The notes below the pieces were generated by a model. It saw nothing but the letters and a program-made list of their open reading frames with translations. It was not told the origin of the DNA and did no database searches. From assembly GCF_900091445.1 (NCBI RefSeq), contig NZ_LT607733.1, positions 5,607,001-5,671,000 of the forward strand: a DNA stretch of 64,000 bases. Reading direction: 5' to 3'. The stretch comes from Micromonospora echinofusca. GTDB lineage: Bacteria; Actinomycetota; Actinomycetes; Mycobacteriales; Micromonosporaceae. This document shows, piece after piece, positions 1 to 8,980 of the stretch; within the stretch, counting starts at the first letter, position 1; each line of letters begins with the position of its first letter. The translations under genes and the position numbers were made by a program.

Positions 1-59
1 CGGGCCCGGCCCACCCTCGCCAGAGCGCCGTTGCTGTGCCGCGCTGCTCCACAAGATCG

Positions 60-91
60 AAAAGGCCGTCTCCGACTGGCGGAAACGGCCT
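60..91 (-). terminator. Intrinsic terminator of tRNA-Ala
   Basis: On the minus strand, 8 nt after the tRNA 3' end, a 12-bp stem (arms 63-74 and 80-91, one G-T mismatch) with a 5-nt loop is followed by a run of four T. This is a classical hairpin plus U-tract terminator for the tRNA transcript. Confidence 0.7.
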
Positions 92-99
92 GAACTGGG

Positions 100-173
100 T
101 GGAGTTGAGGGGATTCGAACCCCTGACCCCCTCGATGCGAACGAGGTGCGCTACCGGACTGCGCCACAACCCC
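100..173 (-). tRNA. tRNA-Ala (anticodon CGC)
   Basis: The minus strand folds as a complete 74-nt cloverleaf: 7-bp acceptor stem, D stem GCGC/GCGC, anticodon stem CCTCG/CGAGG with loop TTCGCAT (anticodon CGC, reading GCG), 5-nt variable loop, T stem AGGGG/CCCCT with TTCGAAT loop, and discriminator A. The G3-U70 wobble pair, the identity element of alanine tRNA, is present. CCA is not encoded. There is no integrase or duplicated 3' end nearby, so it is not visibly used as an integration site. Confidence 0.95.
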
Positions 174-379
174 TCCGCCGGCGGACCGGCATCGGTCCCA
201 CCCGGCTTTCACCGGGCGGGCCGGCGCCAAGGTTAACAGGTTCACCGCCCCTGCCGCGAACCCACCCCCCGCGCGCCGCTTCGCCGGGCCAGACCGGCCG
301 CCGGCCACGCTGACGCACGGCACGCCGCATCCAGGCGAGAACGGTCAGCGGGCCGGAGCCGACGCGGCCCGCCCGTCGG

Positions 380-1165
380 TCAGGCCGAGTGGGAGCCGCG
401 ACCGGACTGGTAGGGGCGGCCGCGCAGGCCGCCCGAGCGGCGGTAGGAGACGGAGCCGCCGTTGGCCGCCGCCGGCAGGTCCGCCGGCCGGTCGAGGCCC
501 ATCGCGGCGCGGCGTACCACCTCGCGCTGGGCCGCCAGGCGGCGCTGCGCCTCCCGGCGGGCCGCCGCGCGCCGAGCCTGCTCGCGCCGCACCTCGGCCT
601 GCCGGGCGGCCAGCCACGCCGCCTCCCGGGCCCGGGCCCGCCGCCGCCGGCGATCGGCCACGGCGAGTCTGCGCAGGTGTACGACGTACGCGACCAGCAG
701 GGTGGCGGTGACCCCGAAACCGATCCAGAAGCCGGGGCTGACCACGACCACGCCGATCAGCTCGACGAAGTTGAGCAGCAGCAGCGCGGCGAGCACCCGG
801 CGGCGCCGGTAGACGGCGGGGGCGTGCTGTCGGCGGGGCGACGGCCGACGGCGGCCCTTGCGGGGGGCCGACGGCACGGCGCGCAGCCGCTTCGACCGGC
901 GCGCGACGGGGGGCGCGGAAACGGGCGCGGAGAGCCCACCGGTGCTCGCATCCTCGCTGAGGGTGATGACGAGGCTACGGGGCGGATGCACCGGGCGGCG
1001 CCCCGGCACAGTACGGCGCCGCCGGCGGCGCTGGAGCACCCGCGCCGTCGACTGCGCCCGCTCCGCCACCAGCCGCTCGGTGGCGTCGTACCGGCGAACC
1101 AGCGCCGGGGCGAGGGCGAGCAGGCCGGCGGCGGCGAGGACGGCGAGGAGCACCGAGGTCGGCAC
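380..1165 (-). CDS. glpR: GlpR/SepX-type divisome-associated membrane protein
   Basis: A 261-aa membrane protein with one helix at residues ~5-22 followed by the motif RRYDATERL, a long Arg/Pro-rich linker, two adjacent helices (~124-142 and 145-164) and a strongly charged Arg/Ala/Gln stretch. This layout, and its place downstream of galU, glp and a GNAT gene, match the gephyrin-like molybdotransferase receptor GlpR of corynebacteria and SepX of streptomycetes, which acts with Glp at the division septum (known for the family, not visible here). GTG 1165 is chosen because GGAGG lies 7 nt upstream. GTG 1171 is in frame but falls inside that Shine-Dalgarno spacing. Confidence 0.75.
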   Translation of the reverse strand: MPTSVLLAVLAAAGLLALAPALVRRYDATERLVAERAQSTARVLQRRRRRRTVPGRRPVHPPRSLVITLSEDASTGGLSAPVSAPPVARRSKRLRAVPSAPRKGRRRPSPRRQHAPAVYRRRRVLAALLLLNFVELIGVVVVSPGFWIGFGVTATLLVAYVVHLRRLAVADRRRRRARAREAAWLAARQAEVRREQARRAAARREAQRRLAAQREVVRRAAMGLDRPADLPAAANGGSVSYRRSGGLRGRPYQSGRGSHSA

Positions 1166-1349
1166 CCTCACCCCTCCCGTCACCGAATTCGGAGCAACCA
1201 CCGCCCGGCCGCAGGATCTTCCACCGATGGTGGTCGGATGCGCGGATCGTACGGATGGAGCAGCGCTTGCCACAGCTTGCAGTTACTTGAGGTTACGGGC
1301 CGTGGACGCGGATGCTGACACGCCGCGCCGATCCCGTGCGTGGGACGGC

Positions 1350-2000
1350 TCACCCCGTGGTGGCGCGGACCCGGTGCCAGCGGGCCAGCAGCCCTCCCTC
1401 GGCGGCGACCTCCTCGCTGGTCATCGCGTATCCGATGTGGTCCCGCCACGCACCGTCGATGTGCATGTAGCGCACGTGGTACGACTCCTCGCGGAAACCC
1501 AGCTTCTCCACCACCCGCCGGGACGGCCGGTTCTCGGGGCGGATGTTCACCTCGACCCGGTGCAGCCCGCCCTCGCCGAACGCGTGGTCGACCGCGAGCG
1601 CCAGCGCGGTGGGGATGACGCCGCGACCGGCCACCCGGGAGTCCACCCAGTAGCCCACGTACGCCGAGCAGAACGCCCGCCGCACGATGCTGCCCACGTT
1701 GAGGTGGCCGACCAGCCGCTCCCGGCCGCCCTCGCGCAGGCAGACGGCGAACGGCATCCCCTCGCCGATGCGCGCCGAGCGGCGCTGGTCGCGGTACACC
1801 CAGCGGAACGCGGCCGGCGAGTTCAGCTCGTGCCAACTGCCGGGGATGGACGACTCCCACGGCGCCAGCCACTCCCGGTTGGCGCGACGCACCTCCGACC
1901 AGGCGGCGGCGTCCGAACGCCGGTAGGGCCGCAGCAGCACCGGCCCGTCGGTCAGCACCGCCGGCCACCCCGGCGCCCGCCCGACCCCGAACAGACTCAC
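1350..2000 (-). CDS. GNAT N-acetyltransferase, RimJ/RimL-like
   Basis: A 216-aa single-domain GNAT protein. It has the RimJ/RimL layout: LRPYRRSDAAAW near residue 22, then a GYWVDSRVAGRGVIPTAL acetyl-CoA loop at ~135-152 and a late ENRPSRRVVEKLGF segment at ~175-188. The family acetylates protein N-termini or small amines; the substrate cannot be read from sequence. It lies between glp and glpR on the same strand, the order conserved around Glp in other actinobacteria, about 100 bp after glp. It probably belongs to the same transcription unit. Confidence 0.85.
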   Translation of the reverse strand: MSLFGVGRAPGWPAVLTDGPVLLRPYRRSDAAAWSEVRRANREWLAPWESSIPGSWHELNSPAAFRWVYRDQRRSARIGEGMPFAVCLREGGRERLVGHLNVGSIVRRAFCSAYVGYWVDSRVAGRGVIPTALALAVDHAFGEGGLHRVEVNIRPENRPSRRVVEKLGFREESYHVRYMHIDGAWRDHIGYAMTSEEVAAEGGLLARWHRVRATTG

Positions 2001-2097
2001 GGACCAGACCTTCCGCTCGCGATCGAACCCACCGATGCCCGGGCGACCCCCGCCGGGCCACCCCTTCCGCTCGCGGCCGAGCGCGCGCTCCGCGCGC

Positions 2098-3411
2098 TCA
2101 CCGGCGCCGGTCCAGCAGGAGGACGTCCACCGTGGAGCCGGCCGCCGCGGTGGTCACCCGCTCGCCGAGCACCATCAGCCCGTTCGCCTCCGCCAGCCCC
2201 GAGAGGGTGTACGGGCCACCGTTGAGCGGCTGCACCGTGTAGCCGCCGCCACGCCGCTCGGCGACGTGCGCGGGACGGAACTCGCGCAGCCCCACCGGGG
2301 ACGAGATCGTCTCCAGCAGATGCGCGCGGACGCTGGGCCGGAACACCGGTTCCGCCCCGGCCAGCAGGTTGATCGCCGGACGGGCCAGCACCTCGAAGCC
2401 GATCAGGGCCGAGCCCGTGTCGCCGGGCAGGCACACCACCGGCACCTCCTCGGCGCCGACCGTGCCGAAGCCGAGCGAGGTGCCGGGATAGAGCGCGACC
2501 TCGGTGAAGGTGACGGGGCCGGCCCGGCTGCCCTCCCGGCGGGAGAGGATCCGCCGCACCATGTCGCCCGGCCCGGTGCCGGTGCCCCCCGTGGTGATGA
2601 TCAGGTCGGCGCGCAGCGTCTGGTCCTCCAGCAGCCCGCGCAGCCCCTCCGGATCGTCGTCGCAGATGCCCACCCGGTACGCCAGCGCCCCCACCTCGGC
2701 CGCGGCGGCCGTCAGCGCGTGCGAGTTGGCGTCGACGGTCTGGCCGGGCTGGCTGCCCCGGCCCACGTCGACCAGCTCGTCGCCGGTGGCCACGATGACC
2801 ACCCGGGGGCTGGGCCGGACCACGACGTGCCCGATGCCGGTGGCGGCGAAGACGGCCACCAGCGCCGGCGACACGTAGGTGCCGGCCCGGGCCAGCAGGG
2901 TGCCGGCGGGCAGCTCCTCGCCGGCCCGGCGCACCCCGTACCCCCGTTTGGGGACGCGGAAGATCTCCACCGCGGCCATGCCCTGGTCGGTCCACTCGAC
3001 CGGGACGACCACGTCCGCGGCGAGCGGCAGCGGCGCCCCGGCGGCGACGGAGAAGCAGGCGCCCGGGGTGAGCCGGACCGGCCGCCAACTCGCCGCGCCG
3101 AGGTCGCCGACGACGTTGAGCCGGACGGTGCGCCCGCCCGGCCCGCCCGACTGGGACGGGACGTAGCCCACGCCCCGGCCCCCTCCGGAGATGTCCTCCC
3201 AGCGCGCCGCGTACCCGTCCACGGCCGCCTGGTCGAAGGCCGGGAAGGAGTGCGGCGCCACGACGTCCTCGGCGAGGACGTTGCCGTGCGCCTGGGTGAG
3301 GTCGAGGTCGAGCGGAGGCAGCGCGCGTAACCTGCGCAGCACGCTGCCCAGGTAGTCGGCGAGCGGCGTCAACTCGTTCGCGGCCGCCTCGGCGTCGGCC
3401 GACGCTGTCAT
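2098..3411 (-). CDS. glp: Gephyrin-like molybdopterin molybdotransferase Glp (MoeA family)
   Basis: A 437-aa MoeA/gephyrin-family protein. The first ~170 residues form the MoeA N-terminal region. The MPT-binding core begins with VVIVATGDELVDVG (~190) and contains TTGGTGTGPGD (~250). The C-terminal domain IV ends about residue 437. MoeA inserts molybdate into adenylylated molybdopterin; the actinobacterial Glp paralogue also links to FtsZ through GlpR. The ATG at 3411 overlaps the galU stop by 4 nt (ATGA), so translation is coupled to galU. An upstream in-frame start at 3459 would lie inside galU and is not used here. Confidence 0.9.
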   Translation of the reverse strand: MTASADAEAAANELTPLADYLGSVLRRLRALPPLDLDLTQAHGNVLAEDVVAPHSFPAFDQAAVDGYAARWEDISGGGRGVGYVPSQSGGPGGRTVRLNVVGDLGAASWRPVRLTPGACFSVAAGAPLPLAADVVVPVEWTDQGMAAVEIFRVPKRGYGVRRAGEELPAGTLLARAGTYVSPALVAVFAATGIGHVVVRPSPRVVIVATGDELVDVGRGSQPGQTVDANSHALTAAAAEVGALAYRVGICDDDPEGLRGLLEDQTLRADLIITTGGTGTGPGDMVRRILSRREGSRAGPVTFTEVALYPGTSLGFGTVGAEEVPVVCLPGDTGSALIGFEVLARPAINLLAGAEPVFRPSVRAHLLETISSPVGLREFRPAHVAERRGGGYTVQPLNGGPYTLSGLAEANGLMVLGERVTTAAAGSTVDVLLLDRRR

Positions 3412-4370
3412 GTACCAGTCACGCCCGACGCGTCGGTGTTGACGAACTCGGCCAGCCACTTGCGGAACTCGGCGCCGAGGTCGTCGCGCTCGGCGGCGAT
3501 CTGCACCACGGTCTGGAGGTAGCCCAGCGGCATGCCGGTGTCGTAGCGGGTGCCCCGGTAGACGATCGCGTGCACCGGTGTGCCCTCGTTGCGCAGCAAC
3601 TCCATCGCGTCGGTGAGCTGGATCTCCCCGCCGCTGCCCGGCTCCGTCCGCCGGATCGCGTCGAAGATGCTGGCCGGCAGCACGTAGCGGCCCAGCACCG
3701 CGAGGTTGCTCGGCGCGTCCTCCGGCTTGGGCTTCTCCACCATGCCGGTGACCCGGACGACCTCGCCGATGTCGGTCAGCTCCGCCTCCGCCGGCTCCAC
3801 CGAGGCGATGCCGTAGCGCTTCGTCTCGGCCGGGTCGACCTCGAAGAAGGCCAGCACCACGCCGCCGGTGCGCGCCTGGAGCTCCAGCATGGCCGGCAGC
3901 AGCGGCTCGGCGGGCTTGACGAACTCGTCGCCCAGCAGCACCGCGAAAGGCTGGTCGCCGACGTGCGACTCGGCGTAGCCGACGGCGTGGCCCAGGCCGA
4001 GCTGCTCGGGCTGGCGGCAGGTGTAGATCTCGGCGAGCTCGCTCGGGCCGCGTACGGCGGCCAGGCGCTCGGTGTCGCCCTTCGCCTCCAGCCGCGCCTC
4101 CAGGTCGGGGCGGCGGTCGAAGTGGTCGACCATCGAGGTCTTGCCCCGACCCGTGATCAGCAGCACGTCACCGATGCCGGCCTGGGTGGCCTCCTCGACG
4201 ATGTACTGCAGCACCGGGCGGTCGACCACCGGGAGCAGCTCCTTGGGCACCGCCTTCGTGGCCGGCAGGAACCGGGTGGCCAGACCGGCCGCCGGGATGA
4301 CGGCCTTGACCGCGCGGGAGCGACCGGTTGCGGCGGTCGCCGTTGAGGGGTTCGCTGAGTGCTCCGACAT
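3408..4370 (-). CDS. galU: UTP--glucose-1-phosphate uridylyltransferase
   Basis: A 320-aa enzyme making UDP-glucose from glucose-1-phosphate and UTP. The nucleotidyltransferase signature VIPAAGLATRFLPATKAVPK is at ~25-44, followed by ELLPVVDRPVLQY. VEKP (~190) and the usual C-terminal RYDTGMPLGYL segment are present. The length is normal for bacterial GalU. A -10-like TAGTCT on the minus strand (4377-4382) sits 6 nt before the ATG, so the mRNA is probably leaderless. The -10 overlaps the stop codon of the upstream diguanylate cyclase gene. It heads the galU-glp-GNAT-glpR cluster. Confidence 0.93.
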   Translation of the reverse strand: MSEHSANPSTATAATGRSRAVKAVIPAAGLATRFLPATKAVPKELLPVVDRPVLQYIVEEATQAGIGDVLLITGRGKTSMVDHFDRRPDLEARLEAKGDTERLAAVRGPSELAEIYTCRQPEQLGLGHAVGYAESHVGDQPFAVLLGDEFVKPAEPLLPAMLELQARTGGVVLAFFEVDPAETKRYGIASVEPAEAELTDIGEVVRVTGMVEKPKPEDAPSNLAVLGRYVLPASIFDAIRRTEPGSGGEIQLTDAMELLRNEGTPVHAIVYRGTRYDTGMPLGYLQTVVQIAAERDDLGAEFRKWLAEFVNTDASGVTGT

Positions 4371-4379
4371 GTCGCGAGA

Positions 4380-6638
4380 CTATCGGCCACGGCTCTGTCG
4401 TGGAGGGTGAGGACCGGAAGACGCGCCGCCGCAGGGACCGGGCCGCACCGGGTCGGGCGCGGCCGGCTCGCTGCCCGCGGTGGTGTCGGCGGGATCGGCC
4501 GGTTCGGGGTGGGCCCGCACCGGCTGGCGGGGGGCGCCGGCGCGCGGCATGCCGTCCTCGGGGGTCACCGCCGCGGCCGGGACGGGGATCTCCCGCGCCG
4601 GCGGACCCGCCCGCTCCTCGGCGATGCGCCAGGTGTCCCGGCCGGCCGCCTTCGCGGCGTAGAGCGCGTCGTCGGCGGCGTCCAGCACCTGCTGGCCGGT
4701 GCCGCCGTGGTCCGGGTGCACGGCGATGCCGATGGAGACGGTGACTCCGATGGCAACGGCCGCGCCGCCGTGCCCGCCGGCGGCGATCGGGGCGTCGCGG
4801 ACCGCCGCGCCGAGCCGCTCCGCGACGATCGCCGCGCCCCGGGCGTCGGTCTCCGGCAGCAGCAGCACGAACTCCTCGCCGCCCTGCCGGAAGGCGAGGT
4901 CGACCTCGCGGATCTCGCCGCGCACCCGTCGGGCGAACTCGGCCAGCACGGCGTCGCCGGCCGCGTGCCCGTAGGTGTCGTTGACGGCCTTGAACCGGTC
5001 CAGGTCGAGGGCGAGGACGCTCAGCATCCGGCCGAACCGGGTCGCCCGCTCGACCTCCCGGCGGATCGACTCCCGCAGGTAGCGGTAGTTCCACAGCCCG
5101 GTGAGCGGATCGGTCAGCGAGAGCCGCTGCGCCTCCTCGTGCACCCGGACGTTGTCGACCGCCACGGCGGCGTGACCGGCGAAGGTGCGCAGCGTGACGA
5201 GGTCGTCGTCGTCGAACTCGTCCGCGCCGAGCCGGTCGTAGAGGGCCAGCACGCCGAGCGCACCGGTGGGGACGGCGGGCTCCGGTCCGGGGCGGAGGGC
5301 CGACCCGTCGCGGGCGGTCGCGTCGGTCGGGCCGGGGGCGGCGAACGGCACCGCGATGTACGTGCGGCAGACCGGCTCCCCGGGCGGCGCGGCGGAGGGC
5401 TCCACCCGGCCCCGGCGCGGCTCCCCGGTGGCCGCGACCGCGCCCACCACGCCGCTGCCCAGCGGCACCCGCAACGGCCCCGACCCCTCGTCCGCCGCCC
5501 CGGCCTCCGCCAGCCCCTCGGTGCACTGCGCGACGAGCACCCCGCCGTCGTCGACGAGCAGCACCGCGCCGGCCCGGGCGCCGGTCGCGGCGATCGCGCT
5601 GTGCAGGATCACCCGCAGGATGCGTTGCAGGTCGTGCGTGCTGGCGAGGGTGTCCCCCAGCACGGCGAGGTGCCCGCGCAGCTGGTCCCGGCTGCTGGTC
5701 AGCGCCGCCACGTAGGTGCCCGTCTCGCGGGTCATCCGGTTGAAGGCGCCGGCCAGCCGGCCGATCTCGTCCCGGCTGCGCACCGGCACCCGGGCGGTCA
5801 GGTCGCCGCGCGCCACCCGGTCCACCGCGCCCGCCAGCTCGACCAGCGGGCGGGTCGTCACCCGGGCCAGCCGCCAGGCGACCACCAGGGCCAGCAGGGT
5901 GGCCACCAGCACCGCCGAGCCCAGTGCGACGTACAGGCCGCGGGGGCGTTCGCTGGGCACCGAGAGCACCAGCGGCAGGGGTTGCCCGGAGGACGGGCCG
6001 ACCCGGCGGACGTACCGGCCGTCGGGCGTCTCGGTGACCCGCTCGCCGTGCAGCGTGCCGGCCGCGGCGAGCACGGCGTCGCGTACGGCGGTCGACTCGG
6101 TGCTGTGGGCGAGCCGGACGGGCGCCGAGGCGTCGTCGAGCAGGGTGACCGCCACCCCCGTCACGGCCGCGAGGCGCGCCACGAACGCCGGGTCGACCGG
6201 CTGCGCGGCGGTGACCGCGCCCAGCAGCCCGCCGGCCCGGTCGTGCAGGTCGGCCCGGGCCGCGAGCGCCCGCACCGGCCCGGCGACCGGTGGGCCGGCG
6301 CAGTCGCGCCACGGCTCGGCGGGGCCGCCGGGCGTGGCGTAGGTGACCCGGCCGGCGACGTCGGTGACCCGCACGGCGGCGGCCAGGTTGCGGCGGACGG
6401 CCTGGGTCGCGGCGGCCGGACGGTCACTGGTCAGGGCGACCGCGTCGGCGGCGGCCCGCAACTGCTGGCAGAGGGCCGCGACGGAGGTGCGCACGGTCGC
6501 GGCGGCCACCGCCAGCCGCTCGGTCGAGCGGCTGGAGTCGACCGCCGCCACGGTCGCCCCGACGAACATCACCCCGAGCACCACCGGGCCGAGCGCCACC
6601 GCCAGGAAGGCTGTGGTCAACCGCCCGCGTAGCGTCAC
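4380..6638 (-). CDS. Membrane diguanylate cyclase (sensor-HAMP-GAF-GGDEF)
   Basis: A 752-aa receptor-type protein. It has an N-terminal helix (~8-30), an extracytoplasmic sensor region, a second helix (~210-230), a HAMP domain starting at VTTRPLVELAG, a GAF domain (~310-500) and a C-terminal GGDEF domain. The active site reads GGEEF, which is catalytically competent. An RxxD inhibitory site (REVD) lies exactly five residues before it, so it should make c-di-GMP and be product-inhibited. The GTG at 6638 is preceded by a GGGGGG Shine-Dalgarno; an in-frame ATG at 6692 would add a basic, poorly supported extension. The gene ends 10 nt before galU, but galU has its own -10 box. Confidence 0.9.
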   Translation of the reverse strand: MTLRGRLTTAFLAVALGPVVLGVMFVGATVAAVDSSRSTERLAVAAATVRTSVAALCQQLRAAADAVALTSDRPAAATQAVRRNLAAAVRVTDVAGRVTYATPGGPAEPWRDCAGPPVAGPVRALAARADLHDRAGGLLGAVTAAQPVDPAFVARLAAVTGVAVTLLDDASAPVRLAHSTESTAVRDAVLAAAGTLHGERVTETPDGRYVRRVGPSSGQPLPLVLSVPSERPRGLYVALGSAVLVATLLALVVAWRLARVTTRPLVELAGAVDRVARGDLTARVPVRSRDEIGRLAGAFNRMTRETGTYVAALTSSRDQLRGHLAVLGDTLASTHDLQRILRVILHSAIAATGARAGAVLLVDDGGVLVAQCTEGLAEAGAADEGSGPLRVPLGSGVVGAVAATGEPRRGRVEPSAAPPGEPVCRTYIAVPFAAPGPTDATARDGSALRPGPEPAVPTGALGVLALYDRLGADEFDDDDLVTLRTFAGHAAVAVDNVRVHEEAQRLSLTDPLTGLWNYRYLRESIRREVERATRFGRMLSVLALDLDRFKAVNDTYGHAAGDAVLAEFARRVRGEIREVDLAFRQGGEEFVLLLPETDARGAAIVAERLGAAVRDAPIAAGGHGGAAVAIGVTVSIGIAVHPDHGGTGQQVLDAADDALYAAKAAGRDTWRIAEERAGPPAREIPVPAAAVTPEDGMPRAGAPRQPVRAHPEPADPADTTAGSEPAAPDPVRPGPCGGASSGPHPPRQSRGR

Positions 6639-6723
6639 TCGGTCCCCCCGGAAGTTCCGCCGCCGTTGCTTGCGATGCTGACACAGAGCCACCAGGGGAC
6701 AAGCGTTGCGTCAGGAGTGTTGC

Positions 6724-7380
6724 GTGCCCGATTTTTCTCATGGAGCGGAAGAGGCGAAGCGGGATGCGCGCGCCGCCGTGCTCGCCCGCCGCCGGGCGCT
6801 GGGCGCGCCGCAGCGGGCCGACGCCGCCGGGCGCGTACAGGCCGAGCTGGTGGCTCTCGTACGCCGGCTGCGCCCACCGAGGATGACGGCGTACGTGCCG
6901 GTCGGCTCCGAGCCGGGCGGGCCCGACCTGCCGGCGGTGCTGCACGCGGCGCTGCCGCCGGGTGGGGAGCTGCTGCTGCCGGTGCTCCGCGACGACCTCG
7001 ACCTCGACTGGGCGGCCTGGAGCGGGGCGGACGACCTGGTGGCCGCCGGGCGGGGGATGCGCGAGCCGGCGGGGCCGCGACTGGGGCGGGCGGCGGTCGC
7101 CGGGGCGGCGCTGGTGGTGGTGCCGGCGCTTGCCGTGGACCGCCGGGGGCGGCGGCTGGGCCGGGGCGGCGGCTCGTACGACCGGGCGCTGGCCCGGGTG
7201 CCGGCGGCGACCCTGACCGTGGTGCCGCTGCACGACGGCGAGCTGGTGGCGGCGCTGCCCGCCGAGCCGCACGACCGGCCGGTGCGCGCGGTCGTCACGC
7301 CCGCCGAGGGGCTGCGTACGCTGGACGCCGCCCCGGGTGTCACGGACCACACTTCCGCTGGACGAATCCGGGGGCGATGA
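6724..7380 (+). CDS. 5-formyltetrahydrofolate cyclo-ligase
   Basis: A 218-aa enzyme converting 5-formyl-THF to 5,10-methenyl-THF with ATP. It shows the family features: an N-terminal EAKRDARAAVLARRRAL helix, YVPVGSEP (substrate loop, ~55-62) and the signature GRRLGRGGGSYDRAL (~140-154). GTG 6724 is favoured because AGGAG stands 6 nt upstream; a TTG further upstream would encode an unlikely Cys-rich start. It is divergent from the diguanylate cyclase and 62 bp ahead of the FmdB gene, probably in one transcript. Confidence 0.9.
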   Translation: MPDFSHGAEEAKRDARAAVLARRRALGAPQRADAAGRVQAELVALVRRLRPPRMTAYVPVGSEPGGPDLPAVLHAALPPGGELLLPVLRDDLDLDWAAWSGADDLVAAGRGMREPAGPRLGRAAVAGAALVVVPALAVDRRGRRLGRGGGSYDRALARVPAATLTVVPLHDGELVAALPAEPHDRPVRAVVTPAEGLRTLDAAPGVTDHTSAGRIRGR

Positions 7381-7442
7381 CGCACCATTGGCACTCGAAT
7401 ACGTCGAGTGCCAACCGGCCGTGCCCAGATCCGGAGGAGAAC

Positions 7443-7814
7443 GTGCCCACGTACCAGTACGCCTGCACCGCGTGCGGTCACCAGCTCGAGGCGGTGCAGT
7501 CCTTCTCCGACTCGCCGCTGACCGAGTGCCCGGCGTGTGAGGGACGGCTGCGGAAGGTCTTCAACTCCGTCGGCATCGTGTTCAAGGGGTCGGGCTTCTA
7601 CCGTACGGACTCGCGCTCGTCCGGCTCGGACACCGCGAACAGCGGCGCCGCCGCCAAGCCGGCGAAGTCGGAATCGTCCTCCGGCGGCGACTCCGGCTCG
7701 ACCGGCTCGTCGTCGGCGGGTTCGTCCTCGTCCTCGGCGGGTTCGTCCTCGTCGGCGGGCGCGGGCGGCTCCTCCGGCGGCGGGGGCAAGACCCCGGCCG
7801 CCAGCACTTCCTGA
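7443..7814 (+). CDS. FmdB-family zinc-ribbon protein with Ser/Gly tail
   Basis: A 123-aa protein. Residues 1-45 form an FmdB-type regulatory zinc ribbon with two CxxC knuckles (CTAC and CPAC) and the family phrase KVFNSVGIVFKGSGFY. The remaining ~65 residues are a low-complexity Ser/Gly/Ala tail. The GTG start is fixed by GGAGGAGA immediately upstream. Family function is poorly defined. The order cyclo-ligase then FmdB is common in actinobacteria. Confidence 0.85.
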   Translation: MPTYQYACTACGHQLEAVQSFSDSPLTECPACEGRLRKVFNSVGIVFKGSGFYRTDSRSSGSDTANSGAAAKPAKSESSSGGDSGSTGSSSAGSSSSSAGSSSSAGAGGSSGGGGKTPAASTS

Positions 7815-7840
7815 CCCACCCCACGGGCGGGCCGGGTCAG
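7811..7840. terminator. Dyad carrying the stop codons of two convergent genes
   Basis: CTGACCC (7811-7817) pairs with GGGTCAG (7834-7840) around a GC-rich 16-nt loop. The arms contain the stop codons of the FmdB gene and of the opposite small gene. No U-tract follows. It is a possible weak bidirectional terminator. Confidence 0.35.
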
Positions 7841-8022
7841 TCCCAGTGCGGGGGGCGCTCCGCGAGCAGCCAGTCGTCGTTGCCGCCGGAGCGCTCGCCC
7901 CACCCCCGGTCGGTGTCGTCGGCGGTCTGCTCGGGCAGCACCACGAAGTCGTCGCTGAGGTCGACCGTGCGGTCGTCGTCGCCGCGTACCGCCGGGGTGC
8001 CCGGATCCTCGGTGATGCTCAC
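7837..8022 (-). CDS. Small acidic protein of unknown function
   Basis: A 61-aa acidic protein, rich in Asp and Trp near its end (DRGWGERSGGNDDWLLAERP). I do not recognise a domain. The GTG 8022 start lies 8 nt after TAGTCT, the same leaderless layout as several neighbours. Coding is supported by the strong codon bias of the C-terminal frame and by its clean fit between convergent FmdB and the divergent gene at 8128. Function unknown. Confidence 0.6.
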   Translation of the reverse strand: MSITEDPGTPAVRGDDDRTVDLSDDFVVLPEQTADDTDRGWGERSGGNDDWLLAERPPHWD

Positions 8023-8127
8023 GAGCGGCAAGACTAGCGCAGCCGCCACCGGCGGGACCGGCGACGAACCGCCGGGCCGACGCGTCCGGCCGGTCGGCGG
8101 GCCACGGCGTTGGTAGCGTCGGACGGC

Positions 8128-8466
8128 GTGACGACCCCCACCTCCGGCGGCGCCCCGGACGAATACTGGCGGCGCCCCGACGCCTCGCCCGAGCGGCCCA
8201 CGGGCGCGCCGGCGGGGTCGGCCGCGTCGCCCCCGGTGCCGGGGAGCGGCTACGCGGGCCCGCCCGCGACCACCCCGCCCCCGGCCGGGTGGCGCCCGCC
8301 GGTGCACCTGCGACCGCCACCGCCCCGGCGACTGCCGCCGCAGGACATGGCGGAGATCGACGCGGCCGAGCAGCGGGCCCAGCGGCTCACGTACGGCGTG
8401 GGCACGGTGGCCGTCGTGGTGCTGGTGATCCTCGTCTGCGTGCTCTGCTCCCGGCTCGTGTCCTGA
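8128..8466 (+). CDS. Small membrane protein with Pro-rich cytoplasmic region
   Basis: A 112-aa protein. A Pro/Ala-rich N-terminal half (to ~70) is followed by a short amphipathic segment (QDMAEIDAAEQRAQRLTYGV) and one C-terminal helix (~90-108, very Val-rich, ending VCVLCSRLVS). It looks tail-anchored. The GTG at 8128 lies 8 nt after TAGCGT (8114-8119), so the mRNA is probably leaderless. It is divergent from the 61-aa gene. No function can be assigned. Confidence 0.65.
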   Translation: MTTPTSGGAPDEYWRRPDASPERPTGAPAGSAASPPVPGSGYAGPPATTPPPAGWRPPVHLRPPPPRRLPPQDMAEIDAAEQRAQRLTYGVGTVAVVVLVILVCVLCSRLVS

Positions 8467-8497
8467 CCAGGTACGGGCCGCCGCCGTCGGCGGGACG

Positions 8498-8980
8498 TCA
8501 GAGGGTGTTGCCCCAGACCGCCTCGGCCCCGGAGTGCCCGGTCAGATAGACGTAGACGAGGCTGACGACGCCGAGCGCCACCACCACGACCGACAGCGCC
8601 GGGGTCACCCAGGACGGCAGCTTCGGCACCCGCCGGTGCCCGCTCGTCACGAACAGCAGCAGCAACGACGCCACGGCCAGCGGCAGCACCCAGCGGAACA
8701 GGATGTCGCCGTAGCGCGAGTGCGTGAAGATCTGCTCCACGATCGGGCCCTGCATGCCCCGGGCGACGAACGCGTCGGTCAGCTCCTCCCCCGACTCGAC
8801 GGCGACGAAGGCCGACACCGGCGCCACCACGGCGAGGATCGCCACCGCCCAGTCCAGCCGCGTCCGGAACCGGGGCAGCGCCACGTACGCGGCGGAGAGC
8901 AGGGCCAGCAGCGGCACGAGCACGACGACCGCGTGCACCACCAGCACGTGGGCCGGCAGACCCAGGATCTCCTTGAACAT
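8498..8980 (-). CDS. DUF2231-type membrane protein
   Basis: A 160-aa protein with four predicted helices (about 10-32, 42-62, 95-112 and 122-145), starting MFKEILGLPAHVLVVHAVVV. The family phrase GLPAHxLxVH is typical of DUF2231 proteins, whose role is unknown. ATG 8980 has GGAGGT five nt upstream. The longer in-frame start at 9091 would add a non-hydrophobic, Arg/Pro-rich segment and is less likely. Convergent with the gene at 8128. Confidence 0.8.
   Translation of the reverse strand: MFKEILGLPAHVLVVHAVVVLVPLLALLSAAYVALPRFRTRLDWAVAILAVVAPVSAFVAVESGEELTDAFVARGMQGPIVEQIFTHSRYGDILFRWVLPLAVASLLLLFVTSGHRRVPKLPSWVTPALSVVVVALGVVSLVYVYLTGHSGAEAVWGNTL

Noticed and set aside
100..173. tRNA-Ala as an integration site of a mobile element
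   Set aside because: No integrase, no duplicated tRNA 3' end and no foreign-looking genes next to it in the window.
4168..6632. Very long open frames on both strands over the diguanylate cyclase (714 aa minus, 757 aa plus)
   Set aside because: They translate to Arg/Gly/Pro- or His/Val-rich low-complexity protein without domains, the typical shadow of a GC-rich gene in other frames.
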